A stretch of 64,000 bases of DNA from Pararoseomonas sp. SCSIO 73927 (lineage in GTDB: Bacteria; Pseudomonadota; Alphaproteobacteria; Acetobacterales; Acetobacteraceae): the NCBI RefSeq assembly GCF_037040815.1, contig NZ_CP146233.1, forward strand, positions 43,476 through 107,475, written 5' to 3'. The notes under the pieces are model-generated. The model ran no database searches and was not told the DNA's origin. It was given only the letters and a program-made list of their open reading frames with translations. Numbering within the stretch: the stretch's first letter is position 1; each line of letters begins with the position of its first letter. Shown here one piece after another: positions 1-7,485 of the stretch. The translations under genes and the position numbers were made by a program.

Positions 1-516
1 GGGCGGCACCAGGTGGTGCAGGCCGAGCCCGGGGATGTGGCCCCCCATCTCCAGGATCACCACGGGGAGGGTAAGGGCCAGCCCGATCCAGAACCGACGC
101 GTCATGTCGGTCAGTTCGTGGCTCGGTTCGGCCTCCGCCGTGATCTCGAGAGGCTCAAGGGCCATGCCGCAGATCGGGCAGCTTCCTGGCCCCTCCTGCC
201 GGATCTCCGGGTGCATCGGGCAGGTGTAGATGGCGCCCTTTCGCGGGACCGGTGCGGGGGCGGCTTTCTTCGGCTCCAGGTACCTTCCGGGATCGGCCTC
301 GAACTTCGTCCGGCATCCGGCCGAGCAGAAGTGGAAGGTCGTCCCGGCATGTTCCAGCCGGTGCTTCGAGGTGGTCGGATCCACTTTCATCCCGCAGACG
401 GGGTCGGTGACGAGGCCGGCATCGGCTGCCGCACCGTGAGCGTGGTGGTGATGGCCGTGGGCACAGCCAGGCCCGTGCTGATGCGAATGTCCGCCGGTGT
501 TATGCTGACCGCTCAT
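1..516 (-). CDS. copA: Copper-exporting P-type ATPase, N-terminal part (runs off the window)
   Basis: The minus strand is open from an ATG at 516 to the window edge (172 codons). The protein starts with a His-rich tail (residues 5-28). A YHS-type domain follows at about 35-82 with Cys41, Cys64 and Cys68, then a heavy-metal-binding domain at about 96-121 with CPMH and CPICGM. The first membrane helix begins near residue 143. This YHS plus metal-binding-domain order without a classical HMA domain is common in copper P1B ATPases, which pump Cu(I) out of the cytosol. Catalytic motifs lie outside the window. It diverges from cueR and has its own CueR-type promoter, so copper induction is expected. 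The 5' end is clear, but the rest of the gene cannot be judged. Confidence 0.9.
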   Translation of the reverse strand, partial: MSGQHNTGGHSHQHGPGCAHGHHHHAHGAAADAGLVTDPVCGMKVDPTTSKHRLEHAGTTFHFCSAGCRTKFEADPGRYLEPKKAAPAPVPRKGAIYTCPMHPEIRQEGPGSCPICGMALEPLEITAEAEPSHELTDMTRRFWIGLALTLPVVILEMGGHIPGLGLHHLVPP

Positions 517-579
517 GCTTGCCACCCCAATTTCGGTCTCGTCGGACGAGGCCTCGTTCCTCAGGTGCCCTGCAAGGTG

Positions 580-604
580 GTGTCTCCCATGGTGGGAAGG
601 TCAA
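580..604 (-). promoter_or_regulatory. CueR-type promoter/operator for copA
   Basis: Read on the minus strand, TTGACC (604-599) is followed by a CCTTCCCA/TGGGAG dyad with a 3-4 bp centre. This is the layout of CueR-controlled promoters with an overlong spacer. It lies 64 bases or more upstream of the copA ATG. Confidence 0.75.
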
Positions 605-638
605 GCGCCGTCCCGTGGTGGGTGGGCGCCGATCGTCC

Positions 639-669
639 TTGACCTTCCCACCATGGGAAACCTCAACCT
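639..669 (+). promoter_or_regulatory. CueR-type promoter/operator for cueR
   Basis: TTGACC at 639-644 is followed by the dyad CTTCCCA/ATGGGAA. The stretch is nearly identical to the copA promoter on the other strand. It lies about 45 bases before the cueR ATG and suggests that CueR controls its own operon as well as copA. Confidence 0.7.
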
Positions 670-712
670 CATGAGAACGGGCGAGGGCAGGCCCTCGAAA
701 GAGGAGGTCCCG

Positions 713-1198
713 ATGAACATCGGTCAGGCGGCGAGAGGGTCGGGCATCTCCACGAAGATGCTGCGGTACTATGAGAGCGTCGGGCTCCTTACCACCGTGC
801 GGCGCACAGAGGCAGGCTATCGCGTCTATTCGCAGGATGATGTCGGAACTCTTCGATTTGTGCGGAGGGCGCGGGACCTTGGTATGCCGTTGGATCGCAT
901 CAAGCATCTCATCGGGCTCTGGCAGGATGAGGGCCGTTCGAGCGCCGACGTGAAGCGGGTCGCGACCGAGCATGTGGTGGAACTTCGAGCCCGGATCACC
1001 GAACTGACCCGGATGTGCGAGGCGCTGGAGCACATGGCAGACGCCTGCCATGGCGACCATCGCCCGGAATGCCCGATCCTCGAGGAACTCGCTGATGAGG
1101 GCCACTGTGCCCCGACGCCTCCTGAGGCCGCCCGCCGGAAGCATCGACAAGGCGCTGCGGGCAAGAGCCCGTTCGGCGCCCTTCAGGGAGTGGCGTGA
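713..1198 (+). CDS. cueR: Copper-responsive MerR-family activator CueR
   Basis: The 161-residue protein has the N-terminal MerR winged-helix domain (MNIGQAA, RYYESVGLL) and a dimerisation helix. Cys112 and Cys120 flank a short loop (ACHGDHRPEC), the same positions as the Cu(I) ligands of E. coli CueR. Position 77 is Ser, as in Cu(I)/Ag(I) sensors, not the Cys of Zn sensors. The start at 713 follows GAGGAG; the frame is open further upstream but the MerR fold starts here. CueR binds the overlong-spacer promoter and activates it on binding Cu(I). The gene overlaps the next start by one base (TGATG). Confidence 0.93.
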   Translation: MNIGQAARGSGISTKMLRYYESVGLLTTVRRTEAGYRVYSQDDVGTLRFVRRARDLGMPLDRIKHLIGLWQDEGRSSADVKRVATEHVVELRARITELTRMCEALEHMADACHGDHRPECPILEELADEGHCAPTPPEAARRKHRQGAAGKSPFGALQGVA

Positions 1199-1674
1199 TG
1201 AGCAAGACAACTTCGGCCCTGGCTGCGCGGCGGTCTTTCCTCAGCTTGGGTCTGGCCGCAGCCCTGGCGCCACTCGGCTTGGCTCGGGCGGCGCGTGGCC
1301 CGACGATCGAAGTCTGGAAGGACGAGAACTGCGGCTGCTGCGGCGCTTGGGTCGAGCACATGCGGGCGGCCGGCTTTGAGGCGACGGTCCATGATGTCGC
1401 TGACCTACAGGCCATCAAGGCGGCCAACGGCGTCCCCGCCTCCCTCCAGTCCTGCCACACGGCCAGGGTGGGTGGTTACGTCGTAGAGGGGCATGTCCCC
1501 GCGACCGATGTGCGCCGCCTGCTCGCGGAGCGACCGCGGGCCAAGGGGCTTACTGCCCCAGGGATGCCGCCCTCTTCACCGGGCATGGACATTCCAGGTA
1601 CCCCCTACGAGGTGGTGCTGTTCGGCACCCCCGGCAACGACAGGGTCTGGGCCCGGCACTCAGGAAATCTCTAG
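1198..1674 (+). CDS. DUF411 metal-binding protein, periplasmic
   Basis: The 158-residue protein has an N-terminal export signal with twin arginine (AARRSFLSLGLAAALAPLG), then the DUF411 fold. The ENCGCCGAW motif supplies three clustered Cys, and SCHTA with a later Val-rich strand matches the family. DUF411 proteins accompany copper resistance genes and are thought to bind copper in the periplasm; a reaction is not known. It is translationally coupled to cueR (TGATG), so it should be made in response to copper. A GTG at 1195 is a possible alternative start. Pro-rich residues near 120-140 precede a short C-terminal strand. Confidence 0.85.
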   Translation: MSKTTSALAARRSFLSLGLAAALAPLGLARAARGPTIEVWKDENCGCCGAWVEHMRAAGFEATVHDVADLQAIKAANGVPASLQSCHTARVGGYVVEGHVPATDVRRLLAERPRAKGLTAPGMPPSSPGMDIPGTPYEVVLFGTPGNDRVWARHSGNL

Positions 1675-1871
1675 AAACGAGGCCGACGAACGCCGCTCAA
1701 CAAGAGGCGGGTAAGTCGGGCTGTTCCCGGCTGGCCCTATGCTTCTATCGGCGTCCGAAGGGAGCTCGCCCTGAAATATCTTGTCGTCGCGCAGGAAGGT
1801 TCCTGCAAAGCGCGGAACCTACCTTGGCTGTACCGGCGAGCGCTGCTTGCCGTCCAACCAAGGAGGTTCGA

Positions 1872-2201
1872 ATGCCTGTCTCTCTACCTCACACGTCGCA
1901 AATCTATGCGCGCCAGCTCGCGCATTTGGCCATGTGCGCCCGCAGCCTCGGAAGCGCTGCGGTGCTAGCCCTCGCTGCGACCACGATCTCGGGCGCTGCA
2001 TCTGCCCAGCAGGCCGGCTACGTCTATACGGCACCAACCTCGCGTGCGCCGAATGGCCTCACGGTCGATCAGGGAGCGGGCGTGCCCGGGATGGCCGCTT
2101 ACCCGTTCGCTCCTCATCCGACCAAGCCTCACCCGCATGGCCCGGAGAACCCCCAAGCCGGTGTTCCTGGCACCCAGGATCCCTCGGCGCTCGGCGACTA
2201 A
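1872..2201 (+). CDS. Small secreted protein with AGVPG motifs, unknown function
   Basis: A strong AGGAGG at 1861-1866 sets the ATG at 1872 and gives 109 residues. A signal peptide (about 1-46, ending ASA-QQ) is followed by a low-complexity mature part rich in Pro, His and Gly. It carries DQGAGVPG in the middle and PQAGVPGTQDPS near the C-terminus. The same two motifs, in the same order, occur in the protein at 30804-31079 beside the czc genes. No known family is recognised. The position after cueR-DUF411 and the His/Pro content suggest periplasmic metal handling, but this is inference only. Confidence 0.72.
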   Translation: MPVSLPHTSQIYARQLAHLAMCARSLGSAAVLALAATTISGAASAQQAGYVYTAPTSRAPNGLTVDQGAGVPGMAAYPFAPHPTKPHPHGPENPQAGVPGTQDPSALGD

Positions 2202-2237
2202 ACATCAGCCCGCACTGACAGCCGACGATCGCAATGA

Positions 2238-2264
2238 GGGGGCCTCCATGTATTGGAGGGCCCC
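2238..2264. terminator. Hairpin between convergent genes
   Basis: An 11-bp stem with one mismatch (GGGGGCCTCCA against TGGAGGGCCCC, loop TGTAT) lies between the ends of the + strand gene at 2201 and the - strand gene at 2284. No T-run follows, so it may act as a weak bidirectional terminator. Confidence 0.45.
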
Positions 2265-2283
2265 TTCCCACTCGGCAGGCCAG

Positions 2284-2904
2284 TCACGCCACGAGGTCTG
2301 ATGGTTCTAACTTCATCCTGTGTAGGACCTCGTGAACCAGGGTTCTGCAGGGTGCCGAAATCGACGTGGCGTGGGCTGGATAGAGAGCGTCGTCCAGGAT
2401 GTCAGATAGCTTGGCCACGTTGGGAAAGGGGGGCAGCCAGCGCTTCGCAGGAAGCCGGGTCAGGAGCCTGTCTGCCCGGCTGCGCGTATCTCTATGGGAT
2501 GGCCACCGCATGGGTAGGGCGATGGCTTTAGGAAAGCGCTCCAAATCCCGGAGGGCTGTGTCGAGAGCTTGGGGGCTCGGGTCCATTGGGACGATGACCA
2601 GGTCCGCTAGGTTTGCCGCGGCTTCATCGGCACCGACGCGCCTAGCCGCGCCGTCGATCACCACGACGACGTCCTTCCGATCGATGATGGGCCGAAGGAC
2701 GCGCTGCAGCTTTGGGCCCGTCGTACCATCCGCCGGGAGGTAGCGCCGGTTCTCCCGGCCTGGAACATTGGTCCCCTCGTCCGTGGTGACGACAAGGCAG
2801 GAGATCGGCTTCGGGAGGGAACCGAAGCCGTGGCCCAATGCGTGCGCTGTCGTGGTCTTGCCGGAGCCGCCCTTTGTTCCGAGAACGGCAATCACCTTAG
2901 CCAT
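2284..2904 (-). CDS. ParA/MinD-type ATPase
   Basis: The 206-residue protein begins with a deviant Walker A motif (KGGSGKTT, residues 11-18). Walker B-like strands follow (DVVVVIDGA at about 78-86, LADLVIVPMDPS at about 100-111). It lacks an N-terminal HTH domain, as in small type Ib ParA and VirC1/MipZ-like proteins, which segregate plasmids or position transfer complexes. The gene overlaps the upstream small DNA-binding partner by 8 bases, the usual order for a small partition cassette, although here the partner comes first. It is one of two ParA-like genes in the window, the other at 15463. Confidence 0.8.
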   Translation of the reverse strand: MAKVIAVLGTKGGSGKTTTAHALGHGFGSLPKPISCLVVTTDEGTNVPGRENRRYLPADGTTGPKLQRVLRPIIDRKDVVVVIDGAARRVGADEAAANLADLVIVPMDPSPQALDTALRDLERFPKAIALPMRWPSHRDTRSRADRLLTRLPAKRWLPPFPNVAKLSDILDDALYPAHATSISAPCRTLVHEVLHRMKLEPSDLVA

Positions 2905-3241
2905 TGGAAGAGGTCTTCCGAACCTGTTCGAGAAGCTGGAGGATCATGTTCTGCTTTGTGATGGTCTTCCGACGACGACGGGACTCGTCGATGGCTTGGT
3001 CCTGTAGCCATTCGTCGAGCTCCCGGCCGAGACGCAGGTGTATGCCTACGGTGTCTACAGGCGGGCGGCCTCGCCTAGCGGCTGAAGGCGGATCCGGCTC
3101 CGCCGATGTGACCTTTGGCTGGGGTACGGCAGGCGGTGCGTTATTCGGAACCTTGAGCACCGCACTGGCCGAAGGCTGACGACCTGCATTGTCCTGCTCG
3201 ATGGCAGTGGCTAGGTCATCCAACCCCTTTCTACGCCGCAT
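2897..3241 (-). CDS. Probable partition partner or DNA-binding protein
   Basis: The 114-residue protein has a disordered Pro/Ala-rich N-terminal half. A C-terminal part (about 65-114) begins with RRGRPPVDTVGIHLRLGRELDEWLQ and looks like a ribbon-helix-helix or short helical DNA-binding unit. It overlaps the ParA-like gene downstream by 8 bases. The arrangement matches a ParA plus small ParB-like or RHH adaptor. No family can be named with certainty, and the role is inferred from the operon. Confidence 0.6.
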   Translation of the reverse strand: MRRRKGLDDLATAIEQDNAGRQPSASAVLKVPNNAPPAVPQPKVTSAEPDPPSAARRGRPPVDTVGIHLRLGRELDEWLQDQAIDESRRRRKTITKQNMILQLLEQVRKTSSNG

Positions 3242-3411
3242 TGGGGGAGATCCTCATCCGTCGGTAGGCCTCTATCAGCTGCCCATCATATTTCGCGCAA
3301 GTGCGAGGGCAATTGGATGATGCTAAAATATTATGATATCAATAAACAAAGGTTCCATAAATGGAGCTCGTGCTGTCATGGCGCTCCGACCCGAGTGAGC
3401 GACCGAAAAGC
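3242..3411. other. AT-rich non-coding stretch, candidate partition/promoter site
   Basis: The middle of this gap (about 3320-3360) is AT-rich, unlike its GC-rich surroundings, and includes near-palindromic ATATTATGATAT. It lies directly upstream of the partition-like operon. A related AT-rich run (TATAATATCATAT) lies near 4010, at the other side of the next gene. It could hold the operon promoter or a centromere-like site. Confidence 0.35.
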
Positions 3412-3927
3412 CTAAAGGGCTAGGCCATGCTCGAGAGTGTTCAAAATTCGCATGACCTGATCACCGCCGTCAGGCGACCCGGACACATCGATTGGGGCTC
3501 TGCCGGCCAACATCGGGTGTCCCTCCAATAGGAACTCACGTGCCTCGACGTCCGTGCCCAAGGCGGTGCGAGCTCGAACGAAAAGATAGGCTAGTCGCAC
3601 CGTCCGCTCGCACTCCGCTAAGGAGAGAGCGCGCGCAGACAGTCGGGGCAACGCGGGGTCCAGGACCTGCTGCTCAAAGGCGGTGACCTTCGCCTCGTCG
3701 GATCCCACTATCGTCGCGGCCACTTGTCTCAGAGTATCAAGAGAAAGGCACTCCCTCGCCAATCGCGTAACCAACTCGGGGGGAATGCATGGTGTCCAGC
3801 CTCTATCGTGACCCTCCGCAAGGGACTGAGTGTCGAGGGAGGGGCCGGCCTGCACGATCACCGGGCCCTGCAGGAAGGCGATACCCAGGGCATCCATGAT
3901 CGCCTGTGTTTCCCTGTCAGTGCGCAT
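3412..3927 (-). CDS. Xre/MbcA/ParS-type protein with C-terminal toxin-binding-like domain
   Basis: The 171-residue protein ends in about 45 residues that fit the DUF2384 (Xre/MbcA/ParS toxin-binding) pattern: a helix with FLLEGHPMLAGRAPIDV, then a helix ending VMRILNTLEHGLAL. Such proteins normally neutralise a RES-domain toxin encoded next door. No RES-type gene is visible here; the neighbours are a ParA cassette and an interrupted gene. The ATG at 3927 is preceded by GGAGG; an in-frame start at 3987 would add 20 residues. It may be an orphan antitoxin or a plasmid-maintenance regulator. Confidence 0.55.
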   Translation of the reverse strand: MRTDRETQAIMDALGIAFLQGPVIVQAGPSLDTQSLAEGHDRGWTPCIPPELVTRLARECLSLDTLRQVAATIVGSDEAKVTAFEQQVLDPALPRLSARALSLAECERTVRLAYLFVRARTALGTDVEAREFLLEGHPMLAGRAPIDVSGSPDGGDQVMRILNTLEHGLAL

Positions 3928-4031
3928 TCCTGTCGATCCTCCACTGCCAGAGGGACGTGATGCTACAAGGGCCCAAGAACAAGACAATTTGGGCTGACTT
4001 TTGATTTTATAATATCATATTTCCTATATAC

Positions 4032-4064
4032 AAAAAAACCGAGCAGCAAGAAATTGCTGCTCGG
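4032..4064 (-). terminator. Rho-independent terminator
   Basis: A perfect 11-bp stem (CCGAGCAGCAA/TTGCTGCTCGG, loop GAAA) is followed on the minus strand by GGTTTTTTTG. It terminates transcripts coming from the interrupted minus-strand gene that ends at 4097. Confidence 0.85.
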
Positions 4065-4096
4065 CGTGGTTTGTTGCAGTGCGTGTGTGCTTGCTA

Positions 4097-4363
4097 TCAG
4101 TAGCCAGGCCGGCCCCACGGTTCGCCAACCCGCATCATCCGTTGAAGCTGCCGGTCCTGACCATGGCGCTTGACGAAATCGATCATCTCCTGGGCCTCCT
4201 TGATCTGCCGGACGATGTTCTGGCTGTGTCGAACAACGGCATCGCTACGCAGTCCTGCACGTGCCGGGTTGACGGCAAGGCTACGGGCAACGCCCTGGAG
4301 CGAGAAGTCTTTGTAGACCTGGCTCACTCGGGACGCAGTCTCGGCTGCTGAACGGAGGCCGTA
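4097..4363 (-). pseudogene. 3' part of an unknown gene, cut by an IS5-family element
   Basis: The minus-strand frame ends at 4097, just before a strong terminator. About 88 C-terminal residues remain, rich in helix-forming residues and ending in GEPWGRPGY. Codons upstream of about 4363 come from the end of the insertion sequence. The missing 5' part is not recognisable right of the element, so a deletion may have accompanied insertion. The protein family is not recognised. Confidence 0.55.
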
Positions 4364-5412
4364 GAGCGGCCTTGTTGCACAAACCTTGCAGGTAGTCCTG
4401 CATGAGCAAGGCACTGGCGCAGGGCGGACGCCCGAAGGCGCGCTACCGGACACGGAACTGGCGGGAGTACGACCGAGGGCTCATTGCCCGCGGTGACCTG
4501 ACCGTGTGGATTTCGCCCGATCTGGCCTGGCACACCTCAGAAGGTACGGGCAGACGTGGCCGCCCTCGGGTCTTCACGGACGCGGCGATCCAGGCGGTGC
4601 TGACGCTGAAGGTGCTGTACCAGCTGCCGCTGCGAGCCGCCCAGGGCATGGCGGGGAGCCTGATCCGGCTGGCGGGCCTGGACTGGCAGGTGCCTCACTA
4701 CAGCACCCTCTCGCGGCGGCAGAAGAGCCTCACGGTCACCATCCCCTATCGCGCCCGGGGCGGCCCCTTGCACCTCGTGATCGACAGCACCGGACTGAAG
4801 GTGCTGGGCGAGGGTGAGTGGAAGGTCAGAAAGCACGGGGCCGACAAGCGTCGGGTCTGGCGCAAGGTGCACTTGGTGATCGACGCTGACAGCCACGAGG
4901 TGCGGGCCGTGGAGATGACAGATCACCGGCATGGCGACGGCGAGATCGTACCGGGCCTGCTCGCGCAGTTGCCGGAAGGGGAGCGGATCGGGGTGATCAG
5001 TGGCGACGGCGCCTACGACACGCGCGGCGTCTACGAGGCCTCTGCGGCTCGCCAGGCCGACCTCGTCGTGCCCCCGCGGCGCAACGGCAGGCCATGGAAG
5101 AGGCGAACCACCGGAGCGACCGAGCGGAACGAGACGCTGCGCGCCATCAGGCACCTCGGACGGCGACTGTGGAAGCGATGGAGCGGCTATCACCGGCGCA
5201 GCCTAGCCGAGACGGCGATGTCCCGCCTCAAGCGCCTCGGCGAACGTCTCTCAGCCCGAGATCCGGCCCGTCAGGTCGCCGAGGTGCAGATCCGCTGCGC
5301 GATCCTGAACATCTTCAACGCCCTTGGTATGCCCGACACCGTCGCTCGCGCCTGATCAGGGCATCAAAGACCGAACCACGCCCTCAAACCGATTTCCGCA
5401 ACAGCGCCGATC
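4364..5412 (+). mobile_element. IS5-family insertion sequence
   Basis: An intact DDE transposase gene lies between imperfect terminal inverted repeats. The left end GAGCGGCCTTGTTGC (4364-4378) and the inverted right end GATCGGCGCTGTTGC (5412-5398) match at 12 of 15 positions. The TTGTTGCAC-type end is usual for this family. No clear target duplication is seen, so the exact ends are approximate. Confidence 0.75.
4402..5355 (+). CDS. IS5-family transposase
   Basis: The 317-residue protein has the N-terminal region common to IS5/IS1031-like transposases (RNWREYDRGLIARGDLT) and a DDE core. The catalytic residues are seen in LVIDSTGLKV, ISGDGAYDT and the E of RRSLAETAMSRLK. The length is normal and the frame is intact, so it may still be active. 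It catalyses cut-and-paste transposition of the surrounding element. Confidence 0.92.
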   Translation: MSKALAQGGRPKARYRTRNWREYDRGLIARGDLTVWISPDLAWHTSEGTGRRGRPRVFTDAAIQAVLTLKVLYQLPLRAAQGMAGSLIRLAGLDWQVPHYSTLSRRQKSLTVTIPYRARGGPLHLVIDSTGLKVLGEGEWKVRKHGADKRRVWRKVHLVIDADSHEVRAVEMTDHRHGDGEIVPGLLAQLPEGERIGVISGDGAYDTRGVYEASAARQADLVVPPRRNGRPWKRRTTGATERNETLRAIRHLGRRLWKRWSGYHRRSLAETAMSRLKRLGERLSARDPARQVAEVQIRCAILNIFNALGMPDTVARA

Positions 5413-5571
5413 GACACCCAGAATGGTTGGTCCGTCAAAGGAATCCCTGACCCAGCAGGGGCCACCCCGGCAAGCGCTCGCGCCCCGGGGGCACATCTGT
5501 CGCAATCGCGGCGGGTGGAGCATGGCCCTTCAATCCGTTGCCCCGCCCTTGCCGCTCTCAGGAGATCTGCA
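5413..5571. other. Gap right of the IS element
   Basis: No gene or motif is recognised. The ribosome binding site of the next gene (AGGAG, 5560-5564) lies at its end. It should contain the sequence that flanked the original insertion target. Confidence 0.3.
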
Positions 5572-5934
5572 ATGGGCAACGTGCTCAATCTACATCGCGA
5601 CGAACTGACTACCACGCTCCTCGGCTTCATCCGAGCCAAGCGCCGTCCTAAAGTCTGGATCCGGTTTGAGCCCCATCCGACCGAGACGCGTCTCGAACGG
5701 CGCCGGTGGGACATTCAGGGCTGCTTACAGCGCCACAACAGCATCAAGCATGCAAAAGGCTTCACGCTGGAACTCGCCCGATCGGGCGATTGGTTCTCGG
5801 TGAAGATGAAGCCTGAGGCAGCCCGCAAATTCGCCAAGGACATGCGCCCACATGTGCGACGTGGGTGGATCGAGGTCTGGATCGGCGATCACCAACTCGG
5901 TGCCGATCCTGCAAGGCGGGTGAAGACGTCGTGA
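5572..5934 (+). CDS. Hypothetical protein
   Basis: An AGGAG at 5560-5564 with a 7-base spacer supports the ATG at 5572, giving 120 residues. The frame is open upstream to 5515 but without a better start. The sequence mixes basic and aromatic residues (KVWIRFEPHPTETRLERRRWD, WIEVWIGDHQLG), suggesting a small beta-rich soluble protein. No family is recognised. It stands alone between the insertion sequence and the convergent Abi-like gene. Confidence 0.55.
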   Translation: MGNVLNLHRDELTTTLLGFIRAKRRPKVWIRFEPHPTETRLERRRWDIQGCLQRHNSIKHAKGFTLELARSGDWFSVKMKPEAARKFAKDMRPHVRRGWIEVWIGDHQLGADPARRVKTS

Positions 5935-6044
5935 CGGGCGAGTGAACCGGCAGACCCCGCGGTTCGTGACCATCTGAGTGGGCAGGCCTTGGCTCAAGGT
6001 TTGCCCATGTTTGCCCACAGATTAGAGTGGCGAGTGCCGGTATC

Positions 6045-6998
6045 CTAGGTTCCTTGCGGGAACAGCAGGGCGATCACCGTCCCCTGGCCATCGGTCACCT
6101 CCACCATTCCACCGACCGTGGCTTCGGCCCGGATGAACGACCGCAGGCCTATGAACGAGACGCGCCGTCCGGCGGACAGCTTCTTGAACCCATCTAGCCC
6201 GTCCGTCGACGCCAAGTGCCGAAACCGCCCGTAGGCTGCGGACTGTCGGTGATCGTCGGCCCGGGCAGAGGAGAGCCAATAGAGGAGTTCATAGGCACGG
6301 TTATGGACGAGCTTGAGGCGGTCGATCGCCTCCTGCGGGCTGGCGGGGGCATCCAGTACGGCCGCCGGGGTGAAGGTCGGGCGGGCGCGGCCCTCCTGCA
6401 GCAGTGGTCCAGCTTTCCAGACTGGCTCCAGGTGAGCGATCCGGTTCCTCATGTCGCCAACGAGGTCGATACGAGCGAACAGGACGTCCTGGCGCCGCTG
6501 CTTGGCCCAGTAAGCAGGATTGCTGTTGGCGTGGTTCGGCAGTAGGGCAGTGAGGATTGCTCCCCAATCCACCCTGTCACCCCGGTGGTCGTGGGTGGCG
6601 TCCAGAAGGTGCTTCCAGAAGCCGAAGGTGAGCTTCGAGACGACGTCGTCCGGCGATGGCGAGGGCCAAAGAGGCACTTGGCGCCCGGCCCGCCGACGGT
6701 GAGTGATCGCGTGTACCTTCTCGAGTGAGCGCGGCACCAATCGGAGGTCGTTATACCAGTCCGAGGAGGCCGTTCCTGCAGCTGTCCCGTACCGCACGCT
6801 TAATTCCCGGTGGAACGCGTTCCGCATCGTCACTTCGAGGTTGTTCAGTAACGCAGTAAGGCTGGCCGAGATCGCGTCGTTCCAGCAGTACACCCCGTAG
6901 AGTTCGAGGTCGTCGGCAGGGTTGAAGAATGCCCGGTAGCTGCTGAGGCGTGGGCCGGAGAGCGCTGCGATGGTCGCGGCGATGTTAGAGGGTTGCAT
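6045..6998 (-). CDS. Abi-like (AbiD/AbiF-type) protein
   Basis: The 317-residue protein fits the Abi family. An N-terminal segment (SSYRAFF, LYGVYCWNDAISASLTALLNNLEVTMRNAFHRELS) precedes a conserved WYND-like motif, and RNRIAHLEPVW at about 185-195 is the R-x4-6-H signature shared with HEPN nucleases. Such proteins abort phage infection or act as RNases under stress. The C-terminal 80 residues do not belong to the family core. It stands alone and faces the 5934 gene tail to tail, next to the transfer region, a common place for defence cargo. Confidence 0.75.
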   Translation of the reverse strand: MQPSNIAATIAALSGPRLSSYRAFFNPADDLELYGVYCWNDAISASLTALLNNLEVTMRNAFHRELSVRYGTAAGTASSDWYNDLRLVPRSLEKVHAITHRRRAGRQVPLWPSPSPDDVVSKLTFGFWKHLLDATHDHRGDRVDWGAILTALLPNHANSNPAYWAKQRRQDVLFARIDLVGDMRNRIAHLEPVWKAGPLLQEGRARPTFTPAAVLDAPASPQEAIDRLKLVHNRAYELLYWLSSARADDHRQSAAYGRFRHLASTDGLDGFKKLSAGRRVSFIGLRSFIRAEATVGGMVEVTDGQGTVIALLFPQGT

Positions 6999-6999
6999 T

Positions 7000-7485
7000 T
7001 CGCCGCAGCAGGCCCTATCTATCTCGTGTAGGCACGCAGTTTGTACCCTAGTTAGCCCAACGACGCGACGGGAGGCGGGGTCTGCGATGCAATATTTCTT
7101 CAGAAAGGGGTCACCGCAAGGTGGCCCCTTTCGGCATTCTAGGCCTTGCTATGCTGCTTTCTTAGTCCGTTACATGGCGGCCTGCTTGTCCGGCAACAAT
7201 GCGGCGCTGTTCAGCCTAGAAGTATTCCTCCGCTAGCCACATGGCAGTGTTGGAGGTGCCCTGGCTACTTTCCTTAAACTGGTTGGCCATCGGGCCTGTT
7301 CCAGACAGCGCCGATAGGGCCCTGACGCTTTAAAGAACTTCAGAGCCGCTTCTAGATGCCCGATCATAGCCAGACCACGTCACAGCGGGCGAGCTCAGGC
7401 GGACGCTCTCTACGTCCGATTACGAAGGTGAAGCAGGCATCACGGCACGGGTCTTATACAGCCGCTACCCACCCATTCTCGACGG
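7000..7485. other. Intergenic region with a hairpin
   Basis: No convincing gene is seen in these 486 bases. They contain the putative promoter of the Abi-like gene, the hairpin at 7103-7132 and the 3' flank of the relaxase gene. Base composition is less GC-rich than the relaxase. Confidence 0.4.
7103..7132. terminator. Strong hairpin
   Basis: A 13-bp stem with one mismatch (GAAAGGGGTCACC against GGTGGCCCCTTTC) closes a GCAA tetraloop. It lies some 350 bases beyond the relaxase stop and 105 bases before the Abi-like start. It has no T-run, so it is a terminator candidate only. Confidence 0.45.

Noticed and set aside
13..642. A 209-codon + strand frame at the left edge
   Set aside because: The minus strand encodes a clear CopA N-terminus with YHS and metal-binding motifs; the + frame is its shadow.
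7078..7236. Short open frame across the 7103-7132 hairpin
   Set aside because: It lacks a ribosome site and spans a strong hairpin; a non-coding role is more likely.
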